Of a stretch of 64,000 nt of DNA, positions 1-8,729 are shown piece by piece. The stretch's first letter is position 1. The number at the start of each line of letters is the position of its first letter. Position numbers and translations under genes: made by a program. Location of the stretch: NCBI GenBank assembly GCA_002747975.1, contig PDRA01000020.1, positions 35,699 to 99,698 of the forward strand, in the 5' to 3' direction. The notes beneath the pieces were generated by a model, which was not told the origin of the DNA, did not search any database, and saw only the letters and a list, made by a program, of their open reading frames with translations. The stretch comes from Candidatus Altimarinota bacterium. GTDB lineage: Bacteria; Patescibacteriota; Gracilibacteria; BD1-5; UBA2023.

Positions 1-833
1 ATGACGCTCCTCATCATTTACAAAGATACGTTCAAAATACAAATGCAAAAGTGTTTTGTTTTTCTCAGCCCTGGAATACAGATTTAGAAATAGAAAATGT
101 AACAAAGATTCAAAATTGGAAAGAATTTTGAGAGCATATCGAAAATATTTGAAAATCCCCATTTCGAAAACTTCTCGAAGCACTCGATACAATAGAAGGG
201 CTTGATAGAATTCGATTTACTTCGAGCAATCCTCATGATATGACCGAAGATATTTTAGATGCGCATTTTGACCTCAAGAAAACCTGTAATTATCTGCATT
301 TTGCCCTACAATCAGGAAATGACGCTATGCTCAAAAAAATGAACCGAAGGCACAAATATACAGACTTCAAGAAGATCGTAGACTATTTGAGAGAAAGAGA
401 TCCCAGTTTTTCTATTTCTACCGATATTATTGTAGGATATTCTGGAGAAACGGATGAGATGTTTGCAGATACCGTCAAGGCTTTTGACGAATGTGAATTT
501 GATTTTGTCTTCAATGCCAGATACAGCGTACGAAATGGTACCATTGCCAGCAAAATCTATGAAGATGATATTCCAGATCAAGTAAAAGCCCAAAGGTGGC
601 ATACGCTCAATGATAAGCTTCTCGAGAGTGTCATACAAAGAAATAAAAAAATGCTTGGGAAAGTCGAGGAAGTCCTCATCACCGGGAAAAAAGATGGAGA
701 GTTTTTTGGGCGAACAAGAAATTTCAAAGAAGTCTATTTCAAATGTGATGAAGAAAATACAAAAATATGAGACATAAAAAAGGTCCAACTTCAAGAAGTG
801 GACCGATATATTATACGAGGATCGCTGGCATAA
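1..833 (+). CDS. miaB: tRNA-2-methylthio-N6-adenosine synthase MiaB (5' truncated)
   Basis: MiaB is a radical-SAM methylthiotransferase that converts i6A37 to ms2i6A37 in tRNAs reading UNN codons. The window enters the gene in frame 3, so the N-terminal domain and the radical-SAM CxxxCxxC cysteines lie outside. What is visible is the second half of the SAM barrel (RIRFTSSNPHDMTED, HFALQSGNDAMLKKMNRR, STDIIVGYSGET) and a C-terminal TRAM-like RNA-binding domain ending near RYIIRGSLA. Three in-frame TGA codons, including one shortly before the natural TAA stop, must be read as glycine. The stop abuts the stop of the convergent gene on the minus strand with no spacer. Family assignment is firm; MtaB is the main alternative but the motif wording fits MiaB. 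Confidence 0.9.
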
Positions 834-2402
834 CTATGGAAGGATTCTATCGAGAATTTGCTCGGTCCAATCATAGTAATAAAAACATGTTGTGTTAAGT
901 ACGCCTGTATTTACAAGTTCTGCTGTTATTTGAGCGTTTTCACAAGACGGAATATCCAAAACAGCGAGGATTTTTGAGTCATCAGTAAGAGCATTTTTGA
1001 TATCCTGTGTTGCTGTCGTATAGATCCACTCTTCTGGATATCACCAGTCCGCATTATAGAGCATCACTCCAATATAGTCGAGATATTCTTCAAATTTACT
1101 TGGATTTTGGGCGACTTCTTTCATCTCAACTGGCAATACAAACGCTCAGAGCTCTAGATCTGGTTTGATGGCTTTGACAGAATCTGAAACTCTATGTATA
1201 TACGTTGCAATCTCATCTTGTCTGAAATTATTCCATGCCTGTCTTTGGGTATTATCAGTCGTAAAATCAATCGTAAGAGCATCGATACCGGTGAAGTCCT
1301 GAAATTTATCCCGAGTTGCTTGACTCATATCCATAGCATATCCATCAAATCGAACCCAATCAATAAAAAGTCCATCTATATCATAGTTTCTCGTCACTTC
1401 TTCTATGATAGCAATCTGATGATCTTGAACTGTGCTCGAAACAGGGTTGGCAAAATATTCACCATTTGGATTATAAAAAGCGACACCAGTTCCGCTCAAA
1501 TACATCATTTGATTGGCTGGATTATTGTTGATGACGACCTTATCATGAAACTGAGGAAGCCAAGCATATACCTTCATATCATTATTGTGAGCAAAATCGA
1601 TCGTATACTCAAGTGCATCAAAATTCCAGGTTTGATAGTCCTGAGCAATAGGAGCAAGAGTACCACTATAAAACAACTCTCCAGAATCCATATGAGCGAG
1701 ATCTTCGTCATTTTTTACAAGCAAAATAATTGTTTTGATTCATTTATCGCGAAAAAGCTCAAGATGGTTTTGTGCAGCCCATCTATGTACGAAGTTTTCT
1801 GGGGTTCTCACGATGATAGTGTTTCTCTCCAAAAAAGGAGAAACACTGGTACTTCCTGTGCCTGTTGTTCAAGTTCCTGTTGTTCAGGTTCATGTTGTTC
1901 AAGTTCAAGTGCTTCAAGTTCAAGTGCTTCAAGTTCAAGTGCTTCAAGTTCAAGTGCTTCAAGTTCAAGTGCTTCAAGTTCCTGTTGTTCAGGTTCAGGT
2001 ACTTCAAGTTCAGGTATTCCCTGTTCCTGTATTTCCTGTACTATTTCCAGAAGCATTTACAGTATCATTTCTTCAAGATCTTGAATTCCCTCTTGATTGC
2101 TTTTTAGCTTTGAGTTCCTCTATTTTGAGTTGTATCTTTGCCTCGAGAAAATCTATAATAAGCCAGCGCTCTCCGTGATAGAATTTTTTGATTTCTCGGA
2201 TTTTTGTTCTCAAGGCTTCAAATGTTTGGATTTTTGCATCAATTGACGAAACACTCATATCAACTTTTGCGATAAACGCAACAAATGGAGGATCAATATG
2301 AGATCGAGTAGGAGCGTCTAAGGTTCATGAAAATGCACTCGCTCCAAAAAGATGACACCAAAAACCAACCACAAAAACAAAAAAGAGAGAGATATTTTTC
2401 AT
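834..2402 (-). CDS. Secreted family-10-like glycosyl hydrolase with GT/S-rich linker
   Basis: This predicted 522-residue protein starts with a hydrophobic signal segment (MKNISLFFVFVVGFW...). It continues with a charged, coiled-coil-prone region (about residues 45-110) and a roughly 75-residue Gly/Thr/Ser linker encoded by a minisatellite. The C-terminal half is a (beta/alpha)8-like domain resembling the glycosyl hydrolase-like family 10 (DUF4015-type): KNTIIVRTPENF, KVYAWLPQFHD, DIDGLFIDWVRFDGYAMD, then a C-terminal block ending in DRILP. The frame is continuous only with TGA as glycine, and the linker is built largely of TGA codons. Probable role is extracellular or periplasmic polysaccharide processing; the substrate cannot be read from sequence. 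The start at 2402 is the only ATG giving a signal peptide. Confidence 0.75.
1906..1980. repeat. 15-bp minisatellite, five perfect copies
   Basis: The unit CAAGTGCTTCAAGTT occurs five times head to tail with no mismatch. It is flanked on both sides by diverged versions (CCTGTTGTTCAAGTT type), so the repetitive tract spans about 1851-2045. The unit length is a multiple of three, so copy number can change without breaking the host gene's frame. In the minus-strand coding frame each unit encodes a five-residue Gly/Thr/Ser block. Confidence 0.95.
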
Positions 2403-2478
2403 ACGAAAAAAAATGAAGAGTAAATATATACTCTCAAGTATATAAATTATGGACCTAAAGTAAAGTAAAAATAGAGTA

Positions 2479-2958
2479 TTATACTCCTTGGAGCATTTCT
2501 ATATACAAATTGCAGGTTTCTTTGAGGCCTTGTGAAAATGGATTATTCTCATATGCTTTGAACTGCTGAGTATACCATATATACAGACTTTGGATCTCTT
2601 GTGCTGCTTCTTTTTTGAGCGCCGTACGAGCCTGCTCTCTTGTCTCCTCATCGAGAGAGTCCCCAAACGAAGTATCTTGATTGATTTGCATATCTGTATT
2701 GTGTCATAGTCACTCAATACGAGACAAGAAATAAATATATTTTTTCTCAATTACCGGAACGATATACTCATAGGCTTGTTGCATCGTTTCGGTGATAAAT
2801 TCAGGGTTATTTTGATACTCCAAGTTGTGAATTTGGTTCAATCTCTTATTAAAAGAATTCCACAATTCTTCTAAATAACTCGGTTTATACGGTCCTACAG
2901 CAAAATTTTTGAGCCGAAGAGAAGAAGGATAGTCTCAAGCATGATTTGGATTTGACAT
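2479..2958 (-). CDS. Hypothetical protein, 159 aa
   Basis: I do not recognise this protein. It begins MSNPNHAGDYPSSLRLKNF, has no signal peptide or membrane segment, and is rich in Asn, Gln, Glu and Tyr with predicted helices throughout (for example EETREQARTALKKEAAQEIQ). The reading frame is uninterrupted if three TGA codons are glycine, and it ends on a genuine TAA. It lies just upstream of the glycosyl-hydrolase-like gene on the same strand, with 76 bases between them, so the two may be co-transcribed. A start exists at one in-frame ATG only. No function is inferred. Confidence 0.6.
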
Positions 2959-3096
2959 AAAAAGAAATTTTTAAAAAAGTACTTAAATATACTATATAAT
3001 TATTTTTATATTTGTCAATATAAAAATTAAAGATACCTTTTGTCCGAGTAGGAAGCAGATCAAAGAATTCAACTCTTCGATAAGAAAAGGTATTTT

Positions 3097-3360
3097 CCCC
3101 TTAGTGAGGAGATTAAGCAGGTGTGTTCAAATAAGATTTTCAGCTCATACTCCACTGACACAATAATTGTATTTATCCCTCTCAGTGAGGGGATTAAGGG
3201 GGTGTGTCTGAATATAGTCCTCAATCAATACTACTCTGATAGAGTCTTCAACTGAACTCCACTGATACGATGATTGCATTTCTCCCCCTCAGTGAGGGGG
3301 ATTAAGGGGGTGTGTTCAAATAGAATTTCCAACTCATACTCCACTGCACAATGATTGTTA
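3097..3360. repeat. Three-copy hairpin-headed intergenic repeat
   Basis: Three related units begin near 3097, 3176 and 3283. Each starts with a palindrome of the form CCCCCTCAGTGAGGGGG followed by ATTAAGGGGGTGTGTTCAAAT. Each continues through AACTCATACTCCACTGACAC and ends near CAATGATTGTA. Copy 3 has the most perfect hairpin; copy 1 is decayed (CCCCTTAGTGAGGAG); copy 2 carries about 25 extra bases in its middle. There is no open reading frame across the region. The unit length of about 75-100 bases and lack of regular spacers argue against CRISPR; it looks like a dispersed or tandem intergenic element of REP/MITE type. Confidence 0.8.
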
Positions 3361-3363
3361 CAT

Positions 3364-3402
3364 ATAAAAAAGCCCTTCTTCTTTGATTTGAAGAGAAGGG
3401 CT
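3364..3402 (-). terminator. Rho-independent terminator of the structured RNA
   Basis: On the minus strand a stem AGCCCTTCT...AGAAGGGCT with a short loop is followed directly by a run of six T. It lies at the 3' end of the unidentified RNA that is transcribed from the promoter at 3602-3628, so promoter, body and terminator form one self-contained transcription unit. Confidence 0.8.
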
Positions 3403-3595
3403 GGTATTTGAAGGGGATGGGCGGTTCATCCCGTTAAGTGATTCCGCCTAGGTCCACCATCCTTGGTGACAGAACCAATGACTCTACTCATCACTTACAA
3501 GTAGAGAGATACTATTAGAAAAACTAAATGTACTCTGCATCAAATTCTGAATCTCAGCTCCCTGCTTATGAAACACACACTCTCTCAAGCGTGCA
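3371..3595 (-). ncRNA. Unidentified structured small RNA, about 225 nt
   Basis: No open reading frame of any size spans this segment, but it is bounded by a promoter and an intrinsic terminator on the minus strand and is rich in self-complementary segments. Reading the minus strand: CTCTAC...GTAGAG forms a stem over a 13-nt loop; TTGGT...ACCAA forms a short hairpin; GGATGG...CCATCC encloses GGCGG...CCGCC. I could not match it to tmRNA, 6S RNA, SRP RNA or a known riboswitch class by eye. The RNase P RNA of this genome is elsewhere in the window. It could be a diverged 6S or SRP RNA, which are short and variable in CPR bacteria, or a new RNA. Confidence 0.6.
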
Positions 3596-3601
3596 ATATA
3601 G

Positions 3602-3628
3602 ATTATAACTAAAAAAATAAAAAGTCAA
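3602..3628 (-). promoter_or_regulatory. Sigma70-like promoter of the structured RNA
   Basis: On the minus strand the -35 hexamer is TTGACT and the -10 is TATAAT with a 15-bp spacer; transcription should start near 3595. It is back-to-back with the consensus promoter of the AAA+ operon (3664-3691), so both units diverge from a region of under 100 bases. Confidence 0.7.
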
Positions 3629-3663
3629 GAAAAAACTTGCAAATTTTAAAATTATTTGTATTA

Positions 3664-3691
3664 TTGACAAGTATTTTATATATTTTATAAT
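3664..3691 (+). promoter_or_regulatory. Consensus sigma70 promoter of the AAA+/LRR/VWA operon
   Basis: A perfect TTGACA (3664-3669) and TATAAT (3686-3691) are separated by 16 bp. The expected start of transcription, about seven bases after the -10, is near 3698, only two bases before the ATG at 3700. The mRNA should therefore be leaderless. This is the best consensus promoter I see in the window, which suggests strong constitutive expression of the operon. Confidence 0.8.
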
Positions 3692-3699
3692 TTTTTTCT

Positions 3700-6090
3700 A
3701 TGGCGGAAATTTATACAGAAATTTGAGAGCTTGATAGCCTTAAGCAAGAACTCTTCTTTCTGAGGCAAAAATATCAAGGCTTCCCTTTTGTCCAAGATGA
3801 ATATAAGGGCAAAACAATTTTTGATGTCTTTGAAGCAGTGGGAAATGATGAAAAGCAGATGAAACAAATCCTCACCCAAAGTGCGCTCGAAAGGCATACA
3901 GTCGACTATAAATGAACTGCACAAAAGTTTGATTTTTTCAAAGAACATGGACTTCATTCATATATGAAATATCAAGTGCATCAAATCAGCCAAAGCGTAG
4001 GACAAGTGATGCATGATATCATGAGATACAGAGAGATCAATGCCAATATTCATCAAAAAAATAATCAGAGTATAGCAATATCAGGAGAGCAAAACCCACT
4101 TTCACAAGTTGCTGATTTTTATCGAGGGACTATACTCTCTCGTCTGCGAAAGAAAAAAGAGCAAGAAAAAATAGGATTTTGGGATGAGTGAGAAATAGAT
4201 AGTGATCTTGCTCAATTTCTCTGAATCGATATAGATGCTTCTCAAACAATCAATCCAGAGATCGAGTCACTTGTGTGGAAATATGATTTTTTCAAACGGA
4301 TCCAACAATCGGTAGAAAAATGATATGTACTGAGCTATAGAGAGATGGAACTCATCAATGATATTATAAAAGATCTCAAAAATGGAGAGGTTGTACTGAT
4401 GACAGGAGACACTGGAAGTGGTAAAACAGAACTCGCGAAGTTTCTCGTCAAAGAGTATATGCAATCAGAGTATGTATTTGTCAGTGGAAACAAAGAAATG
4501 GAAGTCAGCGACCTCACTCTCGAAAAAAATGTCACCTCAAGATCACTTCTCGATACCGATACTCATATTGTCGATGGAAAAGAAGAAACCCAAGAACAAC
4601 AGGCAGTAAAATTTCTAGAAAAAATAGTATATACAAACCAATTCAAACAACTGGTTTTACAAAAAGCAGAGGATCTGGGAAAAAGTCAGGAAGAGATCCA
4701 AAAAATATGAGACGAACTGCAGAATATAGATCTTCTCGATAAAAAACTTATCACCGAGTATCATCTCATGGGAGTGTACAAAGCTGCCAAACTTGGTATT
4801 GCCTGTATTATTGATGAGACCAATATCATACGACCAGAGGTGCTTATGGCGCTCAATGATACTCTCACAAAGCATATTGGAGATACAATCCAACTCCCAA
4901 ATGCTCTCGATGATATCACAGTCAAAAAATGATTTTGTATCATTCTGACAGGAAATGATCCCGAACAAAACAAAAACGCTGAAACTTACAGCTCTGGTCG
5001 ATACAAGTTCGATGAAGCAACCTACAATCGACTCCGAGTTTACGCAAAAAACTATGCTCGCCAGATCATAGAAACTCACAAAGAAAATAAGATAGAGAGT
5101 GTCCAAGATTACACACTCAATTTTCTCGAAGACAATGAGCTCTATGGAATAGTACTGATGATGATGTTTTGATGAAAAGAAAATCTCAATCACAGTGGAA
5201 AATATGGTTTTGAGATTATGAAAAAAGATTTCGAAGGAAAATATATTGGAAAAAAAGAATTTTTTAAAACTCTTAAAAGTCTTTCAAAATCGATTTCTCT
5301 TATACAAAGATCATTTTCAAATGAAGTTATCCCGCTCTCTGGAGCGAACTCCACATTTAGTCTCAAGGATCATATCACTCGAAAGGTTTTTTCAATGCGA
5401 AATCTCACACATGTAATTGCTGGTTTCAAAAATGATACCCTCCCAATTGAGTACCATATCTGGAATGAATTTGTGAAACATACGACCAATACAGATGAGC
5501 AGTATGCTCTCTTGCTTGCTTTTTCAGAGTTTGGACTCTTTGGCGATCTGATTACCGATAATAGAGAAGCAAGTATCAATAATATAAAACGAAAAATCCG
5601 AAACCTCAAAACACAGGAAAATACCATCAGCATAACAGATATAGAAAACAAAGTAACCATCACAAAACAGGATATGTATAAAACATATTTTGGTTCTATG
5701 GACTTGGGAGATGATTTTTTTGAGAAAAATATAGAAAATATACACCAAAAACAAGAAGATAATGAGACTCAAGATGAAGATGAAATGGACTCTTCTTGGA
5801 TCGATGAAAATATAGAAGTCACAGAAGAAAGTCTCCAAGAAATAATACAAAACCTCGATGAGCTTGTAAATCAAAACGAAAGAGAATTTGATCTTGGAGA
5901 TTTTTTCTTTCTGACACAATTTTTCAAACAACTGGGTACAGAAATACGAGAAAACAATATTGATACAAGCAAATACAATATTCTCTACTCTGCTCTTCTC
6001 AAAATGACACAAATTTTTAAAACATTTGAGGATTGATGAGAATTTGATGCAGATGCTTTTATGAATCTTGTAAAAGATATTAATAATTAA
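3700..6090 (+). CDS. MoxR-like (dynein-related, AAA_5 type) AAA+ ATPase, 796 aa
   Basis: The central AAA+ module has a Walker A GDTGSGKT at about residues 236-243 and a Walker B ending IIDETN (Asp372, Glu373). It is followed by a sensor-1-like ILTGNDPEQN and a later arginine-rich stretch (YNRLRVYAKNYARQ). This order fits MoxR/NorQ/dynein-related ATPases, which remodel or insert cofactors into client complexes together with a VWA partner. The N-terminal 200 residues are helical and unrecognised; the C-terminal half is helical with an acidic segment (KQEDNETQDEDEMD) and may be a client-binding domain. There is no signal peptide, so it is cytoplasmic. About ten TGA codons are read as glycine. 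It is the first gene of the array and the next gene starts eight bases after its stop; a VWA protein lies two genes downstream. Confidence 0.8.
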
Positions 6091-6098
6091 ACACTAAA

Positions 6099-7265
6099 AT
6101 GAACGTAAGTACAGTACCCACATCTACAAAATCATCATCTCATACGGCAATTATGGCGGAAGTTTGAGGGATTATTAATATAGTATGAACTCAGGCGATG
6201 GAGTGAATTCATGAATCTCGAGAAAATATGGCAGAGCTTTTGGGGGAATTGGAGGATGTAGTGAATCAGAGAAGAAAAGAGATAAATTATGATTACGGTT
6301 ATGATGATTATGAAGCAAGAGTTTGTCAGAGTGATATATTTTTTGAGAAGACACTTCAAGAGAAAGTGCTCAGTATTCCAGAAATAAGGAATTTGTATTA
6401 TAAGATCACTTCCCTTTTCCAAGAAAATGATAGAGAAGTAGCAGGAAAAAAGATGCAAGAAGAGTATTTAGCTGATCTTGTTTTCGAAAGTATGAAAAAT
6501 AAGGAATTAAAAAAATGAGAACTATATATAACGCCATGAAAAAAAGAGAAAAGCTTAAAAAAACTTAAAGACAAAATAAGGGGAGCACAGTGAAACTGAA
6601 TAAAGATTCTGAATTTACACGATTATGAATGACTAAAATGTTTCGAAGCAGATGAGATATTGAAATTTGCAAGAAATTTGAAATGAAGTGGGGTACGTAG
6701 ATTAAATCTATGAAGTAATCAACTCTGAGAAATCCTTGGGAAAGATGGAGTAATAAAATTTATAAAGGCGCTGAGATGAAGTGGGGTACGTAGCTTAAAT
6801 CTATGAAATAATCAACTATGAAATAATCAACTCTGAGAAATCCTTGGGAAAGATGGAGCAATAGAATTTATAAAGGCATTGAGGTGAAGTGGAATAAAAA
6901 GTTTAAATTTGTGGGATAATGGGCTATGAGAATATCTTGAAGTAGATGGTATGATAGAGTTCATAAAAGCATTGAAATGAAGTAAAGTACGAGAATTAAT
7001 ATTGGGTTGGAATCAATTATGAGAATATCTTTGAAAGGATGGAATGATAGCATTTGCGAAGGCTTTACGATGAAACGAAATACGAGTTTTAGATTTGATG
7101 TGAAATAAATTGTGACAATTTCTAGAAGAAGATGAAATGATAGCTTTTATAAAAATACTAGAATGAAGCGAGATACAGTATCTGAATATATGATACAATG
7201 GTCTGTCAGAAAAATTACAAAAAAAGATACAAGAAAAGTTTCCAAATATACATTTTAGATTTTAA
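6099..7265 (+). CDS. LRR protein 1 (RNase-inhibitor-like repeats), 388 aa
   Basis: First of six paralogues. All share an N-terminal domain of about 150 residues: a short variable leader, a Gly-rich segment (here AIMAEVGGIINIVGTQ), a charged helix (NQRRKEINYDY) and a helical module (EKTLQEKVLSIPEIR...LADLVFESM). After this come about seven LRR units of about 31 residues with the pattern (I/V)RxLxLxxNxLGexLgkDGmIeFakaLkGSx, ending in the cap FPNIHFRF. The LRRs resemble the ribonuclease-inhibitor subfamily, which binds protein partners. Nearly every conserved repeat glycine is TGA. One unit contains a 15-bp internal duplication giving GNNQLGNNQLG. It has no signal peptide, so a cytoplasmic sensor or adaptor for the AAA+/VWA pair is inferred. 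Confidence 0.75.
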
Positions 7266-7272
7266 AAACACT

Positions 7273-8715
7273 ATGAAAACAGCTACAGTACCCACATCTA
7301 CAAAATCATCACCTCATACAGCAATTATGGCGGAAGTTTGAGGGATTATTGGTATAGTATGAACTCAGGTGATGGAGTGAATTCCTGAATCTCAAGAAAA
7401 ATTTATCACACTTTTACGAGAATTGGAGGACTTGGTGAGTCAGAGAAGAAAAGAGATAAATTATAACTACGATCATCGTGATTATAGAAAAAGGCTCTGT
7501 CAAAGTGATGAAGTTTTTGAGAAGACACTGCAAGAGAAAGTGCTCAGTATTCCAGAAATACAAGAACTGTATTATGAAATAATTTCCCTCTTTCAAGAGA
7601 GTGATCGAGAAGTAGCAGGAAAAAAGATACAAAAAGAGTATTTAACTGATTTGGTTTTTGAGAGCATGGAGAATATCGAATGGGGAGAATTTAAAAATCT
7701 TATTATACAAAATCAAAAGAGTAAAGATAAGAAACAAAATTTAGAAAGGTATAAGCAGAAAATACAAGCAATGCAGTCAAGAGGAGCAAGACATTTAATT
7801 TTGAGATGAAATGAGTTATGAAAGCATCTCTGAAAGGATGGCGTAATAGAACTTATAAAATATCTTAAATGAAGTGAGATACAAGTTTTTGTTTTGAGTT
7901 GATATGATTTATGACAAATTTTCTGAAAAGATGGAATGGTGGAGTCTGCACAAGCTCTAAAATGAAGCAGAGTACGGGCTTTGGATCTGAATTGAAATAA
8001 ATTATGACAAATCCTCTGAAAAGATGGAATAGTAGAATATACACGAGCTCTAAAATGAAGTGAAGTGCGAATTCTCAGCTTGAGCTGAAATGAATTATGA
8101 GAATTTCTTGAAAAAGATGGGATGATAGAACTTGCAGAGGTTCTGGGACCAAGTAAAATACAAGCTTTAGAGTTGGGCTGAAATGAATTATGAAAATATC
8201 TTGGAGCAAATGGAATCATAGGATTTGTGAAAGCCCTAAAATGAAGCGAAATACGAGTATTGGATTTGAGCTGAAATGAGTTATGAAGATATCTTGGAAC
8301 AGAAAGAATAATAGAACTCATAGAAACTTTACATGAAAATGGAGTACGAAATGTAAATTTGCGGAATAATAGGTTATGAGGGTACTTATGAAAAGATGGA
8401 ATGATAGCGTTTGCACATGCTCTAAAATGAAGCGAAATACGAGTCTTGGATTTGAGTTGAAATGAACTATGAAAAAACCTTGAAGCAGATGGAATGATAG
8501 CATTTGCAGAGGCTCTAAGATGAAGTAAAATACAGGGTCTTGACTTGAGTTGGAATAAGTTATGCAAATATCTTGAAGCAGATGAAATAGTCGAATTTGT
8601 GAAGGTATTGAATTGAATTTGAATACAAAAATTGAATTTGGAATTGAACCAAATACAAGAAGAAACTCAACAAGAACTCTTAGAAGCCTTTCCAGAAATA
8701 CATTTTGACTTTTAA
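7273..8715 (+). CDS. LRR protein 2, 480 aa, about ten repeats
   Basis: This is the longest LRR paralogue. The leader MKTATVPTSTKSSPHTAIMA and the segment EVGGIIGIVGTQVMEG are nearly identical to LRR protein 1. The helical N-terminal module is followed by a basic linker (KSKDKKQNLERYKQKIQ). Then come about ten LRR units of the type IRVLDLSGNELGKNLEADGM and a C-terminal cap QELLEAFPEIHFDF. One unit (IRVLDLSGNELGRYL, followed by a variant GTERIIELIETLHENG) breaks the consensus. Glycines at the LG and KGS positions are almost all TGA. Seven bases separate it from the previous gene, and the VWA gene follows after 14 bases, so co-transcription with the AAA+ and VWA genes is likely. Function is inferred as protein recognition only. 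Confidence 0.75.
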
Positions 8716-8729
8716 TTTTTTAAAACATT

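Noticed and set aside
1194-2178. Plus-strand Ser/Cys-rich or Gln/Val repeat proteins over the minisatellite
   Set aside because: These are frame shadows of the 15-bp repeat. Only the minus-strand frame joins a signal peptide to a recognisable hydrolase domain.
3097-3360. CRISPR array
   Set aside because: Only three diverged units, 75-100 bases long, without uniform repeats or unique spacers of constant size, and no cas genes in the window.
3371-3595. tmRNA, 6S, SRP RNA or T-box leader
   Set aside because: I could not find the tRNA-like ends and tag ORF of tmRNA, the SRP GGAA-tetraloop helix, the open 6S bubble, or the T-box TGGNACC sequence. Left as unidentified RNA.
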